From positions 1-25,313 of the forward strand of contig NW_017383919.1 in NCBI RefSeq assembly GCF_000006565.2: a stretch of DNA of 25,313 bases, written 5' to 3'. The DNA is from Toxoplasma gondii ME49. Taxonomy: Eukaryota; Apicomplexa; Conoidasida; Eucoccidiorida; Sarcocystidae. This document shows, piece by piece, positions 1 through 8,390 of this stretch; the first letter of the stretch is position 1, and every line of letters starts with the position of its first letter. The notes under the pieces were generated by a model. The model saw only the letters and a program-made list of their open reading frames with translations. It was not told the origin of the DNA and did no database searches. Made by a program: the position numbers and the translations under genes.

Positions 1-4
1 AAAA

Positions 5-82
5 CGCCATCTCATTCTGGCAGGAGCTGTCGTAGTTGCCCTCTCCTCTCTGTGTCTGTTCTTCGTCCGTTGCCACCCGTGA
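5..82 (+). other. Candidate membrane-segment exon (copy 1)
   Basis: Read from 5, the frame gives RHLILAGAVVVALSSLC followed by LFFVRCHP and TGA at 80-82. It is a ~20-residue hydrophobic run with a basic start and a short basic tail. In copy 2 the same frame is closed by TAA at 20084-20086, so if coding it needs a splice acceptor between there and the start. It resembles the segment at 17751-17849, which also ends in a short R..P tail and TGA. Probably the last exon, or a relic, of a small membrane protein whose earlier exons would lie to the left, as in modules B and C. Confidence 0.3.
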
Positions 83-267
83 TACGCCGGGCGCATCAGG
101 TGGAAGGGCTGGTGCCGGGCACGCATACAGAAATCCATACCGGGTTGAGAAAGAAGCAACATGCTTATGCTAGGAGATAATGTATAGGAAGGAGGATGCG
201 TATATTCAGGAGGTCGAGTAGTCCAAAAGGATTGTCAGGGCTGGTCCATCCCGGCGTCCCTCGTTCC

Positions 268-357
268 ATGTTGTGGTTCGTGATTTCTTTGGTTTGTACT
301 TGTTCTCAGTATTTTTTCATCGGTACGTTGTCTTCTGCCAGCCGCCTTGGGCATTGA
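268..357 (+). pseudogene. Small signal-peptide-like ORF, frame-shifted in this copy
   Basis: ATG at 268 starts MLWFVISLVCTCS, a typical short hydrophobic secretion-signal core. In this copy an extra T after the CAG at 307-309 shifts the frame, and the ORF closes after 29 residues at TGA 355-357. Copy 2 (20363-20509) lacks the extra base and reads on to 48 residues. Either this copy is broken, or the region is spliced or non-coding. Not recognised. Confidence 0.2.
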
Positions 358-688
358 AGACGCATTGCTAGCTGCTGCCCCATCAGAGACAGCGCGCTGG
401 CTGGTTACCCACTGATGCTCTCTGCATTGTGGATCTCCCCCTGGTTTTTTCCCAGGCCCTAGTGCGTGAATGGGTTACATTCGGGGCAAATGTACTGGCT
501 GTCTAGTGTGGAGCAGTTGTCGTCAGTCTGCAACTTCTGAAAGGGTGATTTTCCCTTTGTGAGGCGCCCGACTTTAGGTCACTGCCAAAGGTACAGTTGT
601 CAAGCCGAAGAGCTTGCGGAGGAGATACTCTATATGGCTTCTGTCCTTGGGGGAATGGAGTCGGTGTGCCTGTTTGTGATTCATCAGT

Positions 689-1713
689 ATGCGAATTCGA
701 TTTGTTTGTCTGTGCGACGCTTTCTTTCAGGCGGATGTGTCCGGTGAAGTGAGTGTTAGAGAGGACACAAAACGCGTACAGCTAGCGGCGCAGACCCCTT
801 TGTTTGCCAGAAACACGGAATTGGGTGTTCCGCTGTTCTCTCGTCTCCCAAGGGCGAAGACAGATCCGCTATTGCGGTCATCCGTTTTTCGACGGCAACT
901 AGGCAGTTCCATTTTCGTTGGCGGGGTCCGAAGCAAGCTTTGCTCAAGAGTTGGTTCCAGGTCGCGATGTTCTTTTCGGAAAATTGCCGGACTGTTTGCC
1001 TCCAGTCTGCCTCAAGTTTCACCACATCCTCGTGATGTGTGCTGAGTCGGTTTTTGTTCGAATAGCCCCGACGCTGGGGTTGAGCCTCGTTTCCTTTACT
1101 TACGTCACATGTGGGTGTTGGAGAGAAAACACACCGCGATTATTTCTCAGGGCAGGACTAACAGAAAGGAGCGAGCATCAGCGAATGGGATGCACGATCA
1201 GGTAATGCGGCGCCTCTGTCGGGTGGCAGGGGGAGTGCAAAAACACGTTTTGTTCGAGTTTCCTCTGATTGATGAGAGCGACACTGGAGAATCGAGCGAA
1301 CATGTGTGCGGACGCGTGATGTGTGTGAGAGAGGTACGTAGACATATGCGATCAAGTGGGAGGCTCTCTGCACCACAGAGTGTTCTAACGTCTCTCTCGG
1401 CTTCCGTATGATGTTGTTTCTTGGCGGCGCGCATAGAGATCAAGTGGATGAAACAGGGTTGCTGTGGAACTCACCCATTCCTTGAGCCATGCAGACATTT
1501 CTCACATGCTGCGGTAGTTTCGTTTTTCCTGCACCTTGCCCACAGGACAGCGAACTCGTAAGTTGTAGATCTGTGGGGTGCTGTATTGGCCAGCCGACGA
1601 GCATGACGGTTTGCGGAAGAGAACCATGTGGAGGAAGGGCACACAGTGCATCGATTCTCGGGTCCCTGCCTCCTCATTTGAGAGTGGTCCGCTTGGAAAA
1701 TAGGGTGAACTGA
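689..1713 (+). CDS. Candidate three-exon secreted Cys-containing protein (copy 1)
   Basis: Splice model: exon 1 at 689-748 (ATG, 20 residues MRIRFVCLCDAFFQADVSGE, signal-peptide-like), donor GTGAGT. Acceptor TATTTCTCAG, exon 2 at 1151-1333 (61 residues, rich in D/E/S near its end), donor GTACGT. Strong acceptor with a long pyrimidine tract ending CCCACAG, exon 3 at 1546-1713 (55 residues with CRSVGCC and a C-x4-C pair). All junctions are phase 0, giving 136 residues. A GTAAGT 12 nt into exon 3 could make that exon 12 nt only (DSEL). Most copy differences here fall in the proposed introns, including an A-to-T at 935 that would be a nonsense change if 689-1045 were read unspliced. No family recognised. 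Confidence 0.3.
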
Positions 1714-2188
1714 TGGGTTTGTCGCTTGCACGAAGCTGTCTATCTTTCTGGTCGTATGCACATGTAGATCTGTTCTGCGTTGCATTACCTTTTGTGGGCT
1801 GCGGGCGTCCTCGTGTCCTTCAATATGTGGCGAGGGCGAATGGACAGATTTTTCGCTGGTCCAGTGGTCGCCGTCGTCGTGATTCATGATGCGAGATATC
1901 ACACCTGCAAAGAGCTCGCTTACATCGTAGCTTATGGTTGTCCGCGGGATTATTTCCGTGGGAGCAAACGTTATGTGTATGCCGCAACTGGTGCCGCTTC
2001 CGAGCATGCCAGAAAACCATCACATCCCCTTTCCTTTAGTTGTTTTTGTATTCCGAAGAGCTTGTATAAGGTCGTAAGTAAAGCAGCTGTTTGCGAATGG
2101 GTGGCCTGCCGCACAAATGAGATTTGCCGGCGGAGAAATGAACTCCGCCTTTCTTGGGGAAGGGAAACTCGAGAGAAACGTGGCCTTC

Positions 2189-2206
2189 ATATATATATAT
2201 ATATAT
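2189..2206. repeat. (AT)9 microsatellite
   Basis: Eighteen bases of perfect AT dinucleotide repeat, followed by GCATATTGATATCGATATAG. The same length occurs in copy 2 at 22284-22301, consistent with recent duplication or homogenisation of the unit. Confidence 0.95.
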
Positions 2207-2592
2207 GCATATTGATATCGATATAGCTGTACATATCGTGGGTGCGTATTGATGTCCATGTTTTATGGTCGTGCAGTTGAGTTAACAACACTGGATGCGT
2301 CAGTGTGAATGCGTGGTACAATCGAAAAATTGCCACATGCATATGCTTTGTCAGTGTCGGTCGTAGTAGCTATCGGACCGCTGAACGCTTTTTTGTGAAA
2401 ACACGCAGAACGCATATTCGTGGGCGTACAACCATGGACTTCGGATTTCCTCCACCTGAAACGGACTGCGCATCGCGCGAGAAGACACAACGATGGACGG
2501 AGCATTGCCATTTCATGCTCGTGGTGTGCTTGTTTGTGGAGACTGGAGTTTGCTCCCGCGGGGGAAGAGTAGGCAGCCGTGCATGTATACCA

Positions 2593-2608
2593 GTGCATGC
2601 TCATGCAC
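2593..2608. repeat. Short inverted repeat GTGCATG-ct-CATGCAC
   Basis: A perfect 7-bp inverted repeat with a 2-bp spacer, containing GTGCA and GCATG cores. ApiAP2 factors of apicomplexans are known to bind TGCA-type motifs, so this could be a regulatory site. It lies about 60 bp before the candidate gene at 2655. Position and motif are the only evidence. Confidence 0.35.
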
Positions 2609-2654
2609 ACGACTAGGCCAAAACCGGTAGAGATGTGAAACTCTCTCCTCGCAG

Positions 2655-2982
2655 AACATGGAGTACGGCGCCGGGTTGTCGATGGAGCTGTTGTTTGAAA
2701 TTGTACGGTTGTGAAGGACGCCTGAACAGCATGGGGGACATCTCCAATCCTCTGTTTTTGTTTATCGTCAGGTTCTCGGAGCGGTGAGTTTGCTTGGCTT
2801 TGTTGGACCGACGTAGTATTTTTTGTCGGATGCAGGGTCCAACCTTGTGCGCCTACATAATAAGAGCCGCTGCAAGCTTTCGTCCGGTCGTAGTGGCGAA
2901 CTGGTTGAGTCGTCGTTTTTGGTCGGCTGGGGCAGAACTTGGTTTTTGGAAGTTCATTGCACAAGATGATAGGAAACCTTAG
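2655..2982 (+). CDS. Candidate small gene with a 12-nt micro-exon (copy 1)
   Basis: Acceptor CTCTCTCCTCGCAG, then exon 2655-2702 (48 nt, with ATG at 2658 and start MEYGAGLSMELLFEI), donor GTACGG. Acceptor TTTTTGTTTATCGTCAG, then a 12-nt exon 2772-2783 (VLGA), donor GTGAGT. A 52-nt intron, acceptor TGTCGGATGCAG, then exon 2836-2982 (48 residues beginning GPTLCAYIIRAAASF, ending QDDRKP and TAG). All joins are phase 0, giving 67 residues from the ATG. The 12-nt exon and its acceptor look like those in modules A-C near 18-19.4 kb. Upstream exons may be missing. Not recognised. Confidence 0.3.
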
Positions 2983-3838
2983 TTCGTAGACATACACGAA
3001 ACGCACCGGTTTATACGGAACACAAGCTCAGAAGCTGGAGGGGAATGGTGGGCACCTGGCCAGGAGGTTGGTCGAGCAACGACACAAACTCTGGGGCAAG
3101 TGTGTAGAGAGGTCTTCGAATTAACTAGATACAAATCGTTTGCAGTGGCTGTGCACGGAGACCTTGTCGTGAACGCTTTTTCTCCCCGCGTGTTCCATGC
3201 AGCTACCATATCATCTAATACAACCACTCTAACAGCAAGCCGATACACATATCCTTGTTCGTGGTTTTGGGTCTCTGTGGCCTGTGAGCACGAACAGGCT
3301 CTGGCGCTCGGGGATATTAAATGAGGCCTCGTCGTGACCGACTCTTTTCGTGCCCATCTGTCAACGGAATGAGGCGCTTGTTCACGATGAGCCACAATTA
3401 AGAGCATGGCCTCACACGTATGAGGGGTTTGGCGACAGTGAAGTTGCCCCTGCTTCTCATTTGTGCATTGTTTTTCCCAGTCTGTAAGTGGAATAACAGT
3501 TGCCCTGCCGACACGGGAGTCACACGCATCCATATGAATTAAGGCCACTGATCTAAGCCTTCCTTGACAAGGGAAGAGCACGCCAGGCAAAAACAGTTGC
3601 AGCCGACGGCTCTCCATCATGGTGTAGCGGCTCTTGTGTCTTCCAAGTTAATGATGGCACACTGCTTTGGCTTCTCCGTTAGGACGAGTTGGTCACGGTG
3701 GCGATATGTGCTTATGTGTGTGTTGTCTGGATTCAAGCAGACTGAAAACATAAATGTGAAATCACTCTGATGAACCCCGACTGACCCTTGTGTCGGGGCA
3801 GCTCTCACAGCGTCTTGCGTACACCGACGATTTCTAGC
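2983..3838. other. No supported gene; long antisense ORFs only
   Basis: The minus strand carries two overlapping open frames (3006-2263 and 3620-2979, 247 and 213 codons). Their ends differ in copy 2 because of three 1-nt indels near 2990-3020. The + strand here is rich in G and T, so the complement is poor in stop codons. That explains the open frames without coding. No splice chain on either strand convinced me. Confidence 0.4.
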
Positions 3839-3983
3839 ATGAGTACGAAAACAGAGTTTGTGAACAGTGCAGTGATTAGCTGCAGAGGGAATATCCATCG
3901 ATCAGACAAGAACATCAGGCGAGTGGGCGGCTTCTTAATGGGAAGCTCATGGATTCGGGGTACCCTCAACGATTACAAAGGCG
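3839..3983 (+). CDS. Candidate first exon ending at a consensus donor
   Basis: ATG 3839 opens 48 codons (MSTKTEFVNSAVISCRG, later GFLMGSSWIRGTLNDYKG) and is cut by GTGAGT at 3984. The exon ends in phase 1. The frame closes shortly beyond the donor (TAG at 4019-4021), as expected for an intron. No signal peptide. I found no unambiguous next exon in 3984-5026. The copy-2 equivalent is 23933-24077, and I saw no differences. Not recognised. Confidence 0.2.
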
Positions 3984-5026
3984 GTGAGTGTCCTTTGCTG
4001 AGGTCCCGTTCCTGGGCATAGCTCCGACAAGAGATTCTATCGTCTGGGGTGTACCGACGTCAGGTGACCTGTGTTGCGCAGCGGACACACGCAAGGCGAG
4101 GGAGATCTTGTCTTGTCCGTTTCTCCTGCGTGGCTCCTTCTGGGGATGTGTCGCCTTTTTGGGCCACAAAAGCGAATGGAACCTGGAGGGAGATGTCTAC
4201 ACGCTAATTCTGTGGTTTGCGTCATCACATACATTGATTACAAAGCATGGAGTTGGAGGTCGAAGAGAATGCTATCACGCGCCTCACCAGTTGAATGCTC
4301 AAGCTGTCCATCGAATTTAACCTAGTTCGTCGTGCCAACTGCCTGTTACGACTGACCAATTACGAGATATAGCATGTGCCTCTGCAAATGGTTTTCAATT
4401 AACACTTATGGAAGGGAACACGAGACGGATGCGAAGGACCTCCATCAGGGCGGCACTGCTGCTACGTCCACGATACGGGTGATTCTTTGATGCAGTGGTA
4501 CCGACCTTCTTCGCAGTTGAAATTGCTCATCGTGATGAGCGGCCGGCATTGCAAGTGTGTGTCCTAGCTGCTGGAAGCGAGAACTGCTTTCGGCCCGAAA
4601 GCAGTCCACCCAGCAGAAATCTTTCGAACGGCTGGGGCGAGGAGACTTCCATGAAGCCTGTATAGCTAGACAACTCATCTGCATGTACGTGGTCTGTATT
4701 TGTGTAGCAATGTATGTATATGTACGATTGCAGATAGATTTCTGGTGCGGGACAAAGACTCAATGTGCCAAGAGTACCGTTGCACACCACGGCGTCAAGC
4801 CTCAAGGGGGGAGGCTGGATGTTGTTGATGCCGTAGATAAACGGCAGCGATTTGGGGATATGGGGGGCTACTCTGAACTCAGAAAACAGGCAAACAAGCT
4901 CGGCGCAGAGCCGGTGTAGGGTTTAGAGTGGCCGCACGTGACGAATGTGCTGCTGCAATTCCAAAATAATAAAATGCTTTCCCAGACGCTGGAATTGTGT
5001 GTTTTATCTTGGCTTGTGAACTGCAG
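3984..5026. other. No supported gene
   Basis: ORFs of about 80-120 codons occur on both strands (for example 3988-4320 and 4557-4919 on +) and overlap each other. None has a convincing start, splice context or composition. An imperfect inverted repeat surrounds CTGCTTTCGGCCCGAAAGCAG near 4581-4601. The only other signal is a good pyrimidine-rich acceptor at 5026. Confidence 0.4.
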
Positions 5027-5035
5027 GCGGCTTTG
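5027..5035 (+). other. Candidate 9-nt micro-exon (copy 1)
   Basis: GCGGCTTTG (Ala-Ala-Leu if in phase 0) sits between a long acceptor tract ending GTGAACTGCAG and the donor GTAAGC. Its length matches the 9-nt exons of modules A-C. The next good acceptor downstream is at 5632-5633, before the proline-rich exon, so this may be an upstream exon of that gene. A chance match cannot be excluded. Confidence 0.3.
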
Positions 5036-5633
5036 GTAAGCAATTTGGCTATTGTGCTCAGGATGAGCTTGCATCACACTGATCAGTTGCTTCTAGAGAG
5101 GTCAGGTGGAAACAGTCCCTACACCAGTGTAGTGCCGCGTAGTGCCTCCCGCACAGGTCACTAGACGTTTACCCTTCGTCTAGATTTGGCGAACTCGTGT
5201 CAGGCGAGGAGCCGCTCTGATGGAGACTCATGCCTTAGAACTGAGCCGATACCTGGATCACCGTGTGTCAGGTGTAGGCATTCGTGCTTGGCAGGTTAGC
5301 GGCAGCCTGTAGAGTATGCAGACTTGTCGAGGCACCCAACACACCGCGGATTGCCAAGAGGGCAATACGATGTGTGTGCCGTGCGGTAGGTGTGCTCACT
5401 TGAGGTGGACACGCACCAGATTGCACAACCCTGGGTTACTACCTAGTAGTGATCTCATTAGGCCAATATAAAACCTTGTCGTATTTCAGTGTAACATACC
5501 AGCAAGCGGCTAGCCTCCATCAGGAAACTGGTCACCTTATAGCCCTAACCGAGAGGGCATGCGTTGCCTTCGTCTTAGTACGAATTTTCCTTTGATTGTG
5601 TGACTGTGATCATGTTTCCTTTTGTATTATCAG
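5036..5633 (+). other. Non-coding, probably intron or 5' leader of the proline-rich gene
   Basis: No ORF of note. The stretch ends with the pyrimidine-rich acceptor TTTCCTTTTGTATTATCAG at 5615-5633, after which the frame opens at once into the proline-rich exon in phase 0. The end of the sequence shared with copy 2 (5220) falls inside it only because the window stops there. Confidence 0.4.
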
Positions 5634-5666
5634 CTATCGGCGGCGCTGTTCACACACCTCCGAAAA

Positions 5667-6710
5667 ATGCGGGACGCCAAGTACCTCACTCAGCAAGAAC
5701 TTTCCCAAGCTGTAGCTCGTCCTGTTTATACCTGGAATCCATATCCCGAGCTGGCGCCTCGTCCTTATCGCGATCTCCGTAATTATTCTCTTGCCGCTCG
5801 CCAGTCTCCTGTTCCGGCTACCGACTGTGCGGCTTGTGCCTCTCCTGAGCATGCGCCGTCTGCCTCTCCGGAGCCTGCTCCTCCTGCCTCTCCAGAGCCT
5901 ACCCGAGTTGACGCTCCCAAAACCTCTTCTCCTGCTGCTCCGACAGCTTCTGATCCGGATACCCAGAGTGGTCTTGGTTTTGCTCCCCAGTACGTTCCTG
6001 GTTCTCCTGCTCCGTATGCTCCTGGTGCCGCTCCCGAGCATGCTCCTGGAACCATTCCCCAGCATGCTCCTGGAACCATTCCCCAGCATGCTCCTGGAAC
6101 CATTCCCCAGCAAGCTCCTGGAGCCATTCCCCAGCAAGCTCCTGGAGCCATTCCCCAGCATGCTCCTGGAGCCATTCCCCAGCATGCTCCTGGAGCCATT
6201 CCCCAGCATGCTCCTGGAACCAATCCCCAGCATGCTCCTGGTCCTGCTTCCGATCAGCGACCTGCTATGGCTCCCAAGCCTATTCCTGGTGCTGCTGCCC
6301 AGCCTCTGCCTGGCATGGGTTCCAAGCCTGTTCCTGGTGCTGCTGCCCAGCCTCTGCCTGGCATGGGTTCCAAGCCTGTTCCTGGTGCTGCTGCCCAGCC
6401 TCTGCCTGGCATGGGTTCCAAGCCTGTTCCTGGTGCTGCTGCCCAGCCTCTGCCTGGCATGGGTTCCAAGCCTGTTCCTGGTGCTGCTGCCCAGCCTCTG
6501 CCTGGCATGGGTTCCAAGCCTGTTCCTGGTGCTGCTGCCCAGCCTCTGCCTGGCATGGGTTCCAAGCCTGTTCCTGGTGCTGCTGCCCAGCCTCTGCCTG
6601 GCATGGCTCCCAAGCCTGCTCCTGGTGCCAGCGCCCAGCCTGCTCCTGGTGCCGGCGCCCAGCCTGCTCCTGGTGCCGGCGCCCAGGCTGCCCCTGCTGC
6701 CGCCCCCTAA
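5667..6710 (+). CDS. Proline/alanine-rich repeat protein
   Basis: The clearest coding exon in the window. The start chosen is ATG 5667 in GAAAAATG context, close to the Toxoplasma start consensus, giving 347 residues. The same frame is open upstream to an acceptor at 5632-5633, so the true start may lie in an earlier exon. Residues 1-45 are non-repetitive with several Tyr and Arg. Residues 46-120 are a Pro/Ala/Ser-rich linker with SPEP- and SPEH-like pairs. Then come nine 8-residue units of the A/T-I-P-Q-H/Q-A-P-G type, six identical 16-residue units AAAQPLPGMGSKPVPG, and degenerate APGAGAQP units. No membrane segment or signal peptide is visible from this start. Third codon positions are mostly C or T. 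It ends at TAA 6708-6710, which looks premature (see 6711-6896). Likely an extended polyproline-type region of a secreted or surface protein. Function unknown. Confidence 0.6.
   Translation: MRDAKYLTQQELSQAVARPVYTWNPYPELAPRPYRDLRNYSLAARQSPVPATDCAACASPEHAPSASPEPAPPASPEPTRVDAPKTSSPAAPTASDPDTQSGLGFAPQYVPGSPAPYAPGAAPEHAPGTIPQHAPGTIPQHAPGTIPQQAPGAIPQQAPGAIPQHAPGAIPQHAPGAIPQHAPGTNPQHAPGPASDQRPAMAPKPIPGAAAQPLPGMGSKPVPGAAAQPLPGMGSKPVPGAAAQPLPGMGSKPVPGAAAQPLPGMGSKPVPGAAAQPLPGMGSKPVPGAAAQPLPGMGSKPVPGAAAQPLPGMAPKPAPGASAQPAPGAGAQPAPGAGAQAAPAAAP
6027..6242 (+). repeat. 24-bp coding minisatellite, 9 units
   Basis: Nine tandem 24-bp units, each encoding eight residues such as TIPQHAPG or AIPQHAPG. Variants have CAG CAA for CAG CAT and ACC/GCC at the first codon. 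The first unit (AAPEHAPG) and the last (TNPQHAPG) are the most diverged, as expected for an array that turns over by unequal exchange at its centre. Confidence 0.95.
6288..6605 (+). repeat. 48-bp coding minisatellite, 6.6 units
   Basis: Six 48-bp units with no difference visible between them, then 30 bases of a seventh that diverges into GCTCCCAAG. Each unit encodes 16 residues (GAAAQPLPGMGSKPVP). A half-unit-like APKPIP precedes the array. Perfect identity points to recent expansion, so copy number is likely to vary between strains or between repeat units. Confidence 0.97.
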
Positions 6711-6896
6711 GGTGCTTCTTGTTCCGCTTCCAGTCCTGATCGTGATGCCGCTCGCCAAGGTTCTTCTGGTGCCGCTCGCAAACCTACTCCAGATGTCACT
6801 CCCAAACCGGCTGCTGATGCCGCTTCCCAGCATTCTGATGCCGCCCCCCAATCTGTTCGTGCTGGGGATCCCCACACTACTACTGCTTCTCCTTAA
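6711..6896 (+). pseudogene. In-frame continuation of the proline-rich protein beyond a TAA
   Basis: After TAA at 6708-6710 the same frame stays open for 61 codons to TAA 6894-6896. Its composition stays similar: it begins GASCSASPDRDAARQG, includes KPTPDVTPKPAADA, and ends AGDPHTTTASP. A single C-to-T change (CAA to TAA) would account for the interruption, since Gln follows Pro throughout the repeats. AATAAA follows at 6925. The longer protein would have 409 residues from ATG 5667, counting one residue at the stop. Alternatives are a sequencing error, an allele-specific truncation, or a coincidentally open tail. Confidence 0.5.
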
Positions 6897-6924
6897 ACTG
6901 GCGCTGCTGGCGCCTTCAAAGGCG

Positions 6925-6930
6925 AATAAA
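6925..6930 (+). terminator. AATAAA, possible polyadenylation signal
   Basis: AATAAA lies 28 bases after the second stop (6894-6896) of the proline-rich frame. A small hairpin (CGCCT-TCAA-AGGCG) ends just before it. Apicomplexan poly(A) signals are loose, so this is supportive rather than decisive. It fits a gene end at 6896 better than at 6710. Confidence 0.35.
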
Positions 6931-7246
6931 GTGCAACGTGCATCCGAGTGCTCTGCGTCCGCCTGGTTGTGGTTCGCTTAGTGGGTCGACCAAAACAAAA
7001 CGAGAGGCATATCGGCAATGTTGAAAAGCGGCAAGGGGGGCGGGGAGGCGGAGACGTTGATAAGAAGAGGCACTGAGAAATCATCTTCACCAACACACAG
7101 ATTCTCAACTTTGACAGGCCATGCGTCATGCAGAACATGACCCATCCATGAGCTCGAAACCCTCTGATCGTGAACAGGGTGGCTGATTGCTTTGTACTAG
7201 TGACGGCAGCTTCAGTGAGACCAGATATGACGATGCATAGAGTACT

Positions 7247-7594
7247 TCATGTGACAGGGAATTTCATGCGATACATTGTCCGTACCGGTCTCGTTTTGCT
7301 GCACACTACCTTCCCGTAACCGCTTCTGCCCTTCGACGGACAGAACGATTCATTTTGTCGACTCATTCGTCTATCGTATCGACCACTACATGTTTGACTG
7401 GAAATGGTATATGGAAGACGCTCGCACAAATGACACGGCGTGCTCATATTGCGCGAGACACATTTGTGTGGGGTCTCGCGTCCCGTGATGTCCGTGGGAC
7501 AGCCAAGCTGCCTTCCATTTTGGTGAAATGCTAGCGGTGTTCCACCGGACTCAATTGTTGCATTGAATACTATAACGAAAAGGGCGTTCCACAT
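7247..7594 (-). CDS. Hypothetical 115-residue protein with signal-like start, minus strand
   Basis: ATG at 7594 (minus) begins MWNALFVIVFNATIESGG, a plausible secretion signal with a small-residue cleavage region. The remainder contains seven cysteines in about 85 residues and ends KFPVT-TGA at 7247. No splice support, no recognised family, and ORFs of this length arise by chance here. The 6931-7246 stretch beside it holds nothing else I can support. Confidence 0.2.
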   Translation of the reverse strand: MWNALFVIVFNATIESGGTPLAFHQNGRQLGCPTDITGRETPHKCVSRNMSTPCHLCERLPYTISSQTCSGRYDRRMSRQNESFCPSKGRSGYGKVVCSKTRPVRTMYRMKFPVT

Positions 7595-8031
7595 GTTACA
7601 TTTATCATTGATGTGGTCCTGGTTTCACAGTGTCATGCAGAAAAGGCAGGATTGATCGTCATCAAATGCCAACACAAATGAGTTCCAACTTGAAGCCTGC
7701 AACATAACTTTAGTGACCGAAGATCGCATCCTCAGACAGACCCTTTCCGGAAACCTTGTTCTATGAACCAAGTGAAACGACACAGGCTTTTGCTAGGCTT
7801 TGGTCTTTCGACGCATTAGATGCTACCACTACTGAATATAACGTATCGACAGCCAGCACCGTCTCTCCGTCATATTCATGGCACTCATCTCTGTTGCTCG
7901 AACACATACACTTAGCTGCACGAGGCTCGTCTAATTCGTACTACGGCAGTTTCAGCATGCCAACAGGCGAGGAGGAACGCATCCGTGCTGCATTGTAACC
8001 TAGGCACTACACCTGTGCTGAGAAACATAAT
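7595..8031. other. No supported gene
   Basis: A + ORF is open to 7998 and ends MPTGEEERIRAAL-TAA. It could be a last exon after the acceptor GCATCCTCAG (ending 7735), but no partner exon is evident. A CGTCTCT at 7860-7866 is the reverse complement of the AGAGACG element described in Toxoplasma promoters. One 7-mer is weak evidence. Confidence 0.3.
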
Positions 8032-8390
8032 ATGACTACGGGATCCCTACTGCTGATCACATCGCTGCTACGCGTCGAAGTGAGTGTTCGTCGCCTCTCG
8101 ACAGAAAGGCAAGCTCCAGTGACACTTATAAAATGGCTGACGGTGGCATATGTGGTTGGGTTTCAGCGCTCTGGTGGCCACGGCCTCTGACGACGTGGCT
8201 TAGAATCCGTCCCTTGAGGAGCAAAACCGTTCTTAACTGCATTATTCCGGGGAAGTATCAGTGGAGGCTAGCTGAGAAGGGTGCGGATGTCCGCGGCAAA
8301 TCGGCACTCGCTGACCATTCTCGTGTGCCGTTTCGGTTATCTGGGAAGTACCCACGGAGTGTCCTGGCTGACGAAGACCACAACGGCTAG
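8032..8390 (+). CDS. Candidate two-exon gene, signal-like exon 1
   Basis: ATG 8032 opens 16 codons, MTTGSLLLITSLLRVE, ending exactly at GTGAGTG (donor at 8080). This resembles exon 1 of the 689 candidate, which also ends in Glu before GTGAGTGTT. With the acceptor GGGGAAGTATCAG ending at 8261, exon 2 (8262-8390) continues in phase 0 for 42 residues, from WRLAEKGADVRG to LADEDHNG-TAG, giving 58 residues. An alternative is the unspliced 85-codon ORF from ATG 8133, which has a good AAAATGG context. Not recognised. Confidence 0.2.

Larger units (their letters stand above)
1714..2654 (+). other. No confident gene; one ORF kept in both copies
   Basis: An ORF from 1780, with its first ATG at 1825, runs to 2226 and is open in both copies (21875-22321). 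It starts with a hydrophobic stretch (HYLLWAAGVLVSF) that could be a further membrane exon. A GTAAGT at 2070 would be a usable donor within it. The ORF ends in the TA microsatellite, which argues against it being coding to its end. An overlapping minus-strand ORF (1471-2007) is broken by indels in copy 2 and is probably spurious. Confidence 0.2.
1..5220. repeat. Copy 1 of ~20.09-kb direct repeat (partial unit overlap)
   Basis: This segment recurs at 20095-25313, starting at an offset of 20094 and ending at 20093. By eye I find about 30 differences in 5.2 kb, roughly 99.4% identity: single substitutions, 1-nt indels and one three-base cluster at 2917-2919. About 1.3 kb from 3030 to 4370 shows none. 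The window begins and ends inside the repeat, so the true boundaries of the unit cannot be seen. A head-to-tail tandem array fits best. An assembly whose ends overlap (collapsed array or circular molecule) is also possible. Confidence 0.97.

Noticed and set aside
1471..2007. 178-codon minus-strand ORF
   Set aside because: Split into unrelated shorter frames in copy 2 by 1-nt indels and opposite to the better + model.
2263..3620. Two long overlapping minus-strand ORFs (247 and 213 codons)
   Set aside because: Low stop density follows from the strand composition. Their ends change with small indels between copies, and no start, splice or domain signal supports them.
6288..6605. CRISPR-like array (48-bp direct repeats)
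   Set aside because: The units abut with no unique spacers, are a multiple of three and encode protein; the genome is eukaryotic in character.
5634..6875. 413-codon minus-strand ORF across the proline-rich exon
   Set aside because: The repeat units are multiples of three and lack stops in several frames, so open antisense frames are expected. Its Gly-Ser-Arg-Leu product mirrors the sense repeats. The sense frame has the acceptor, start context and better third-base pattern.
5791..6981. 396-codon leucine/proline-rich + ORF in another frame over the same repeats
   Set aside because: A shadow of the repeat array. It begins inside the proline-rich exon and has no splice or start support.
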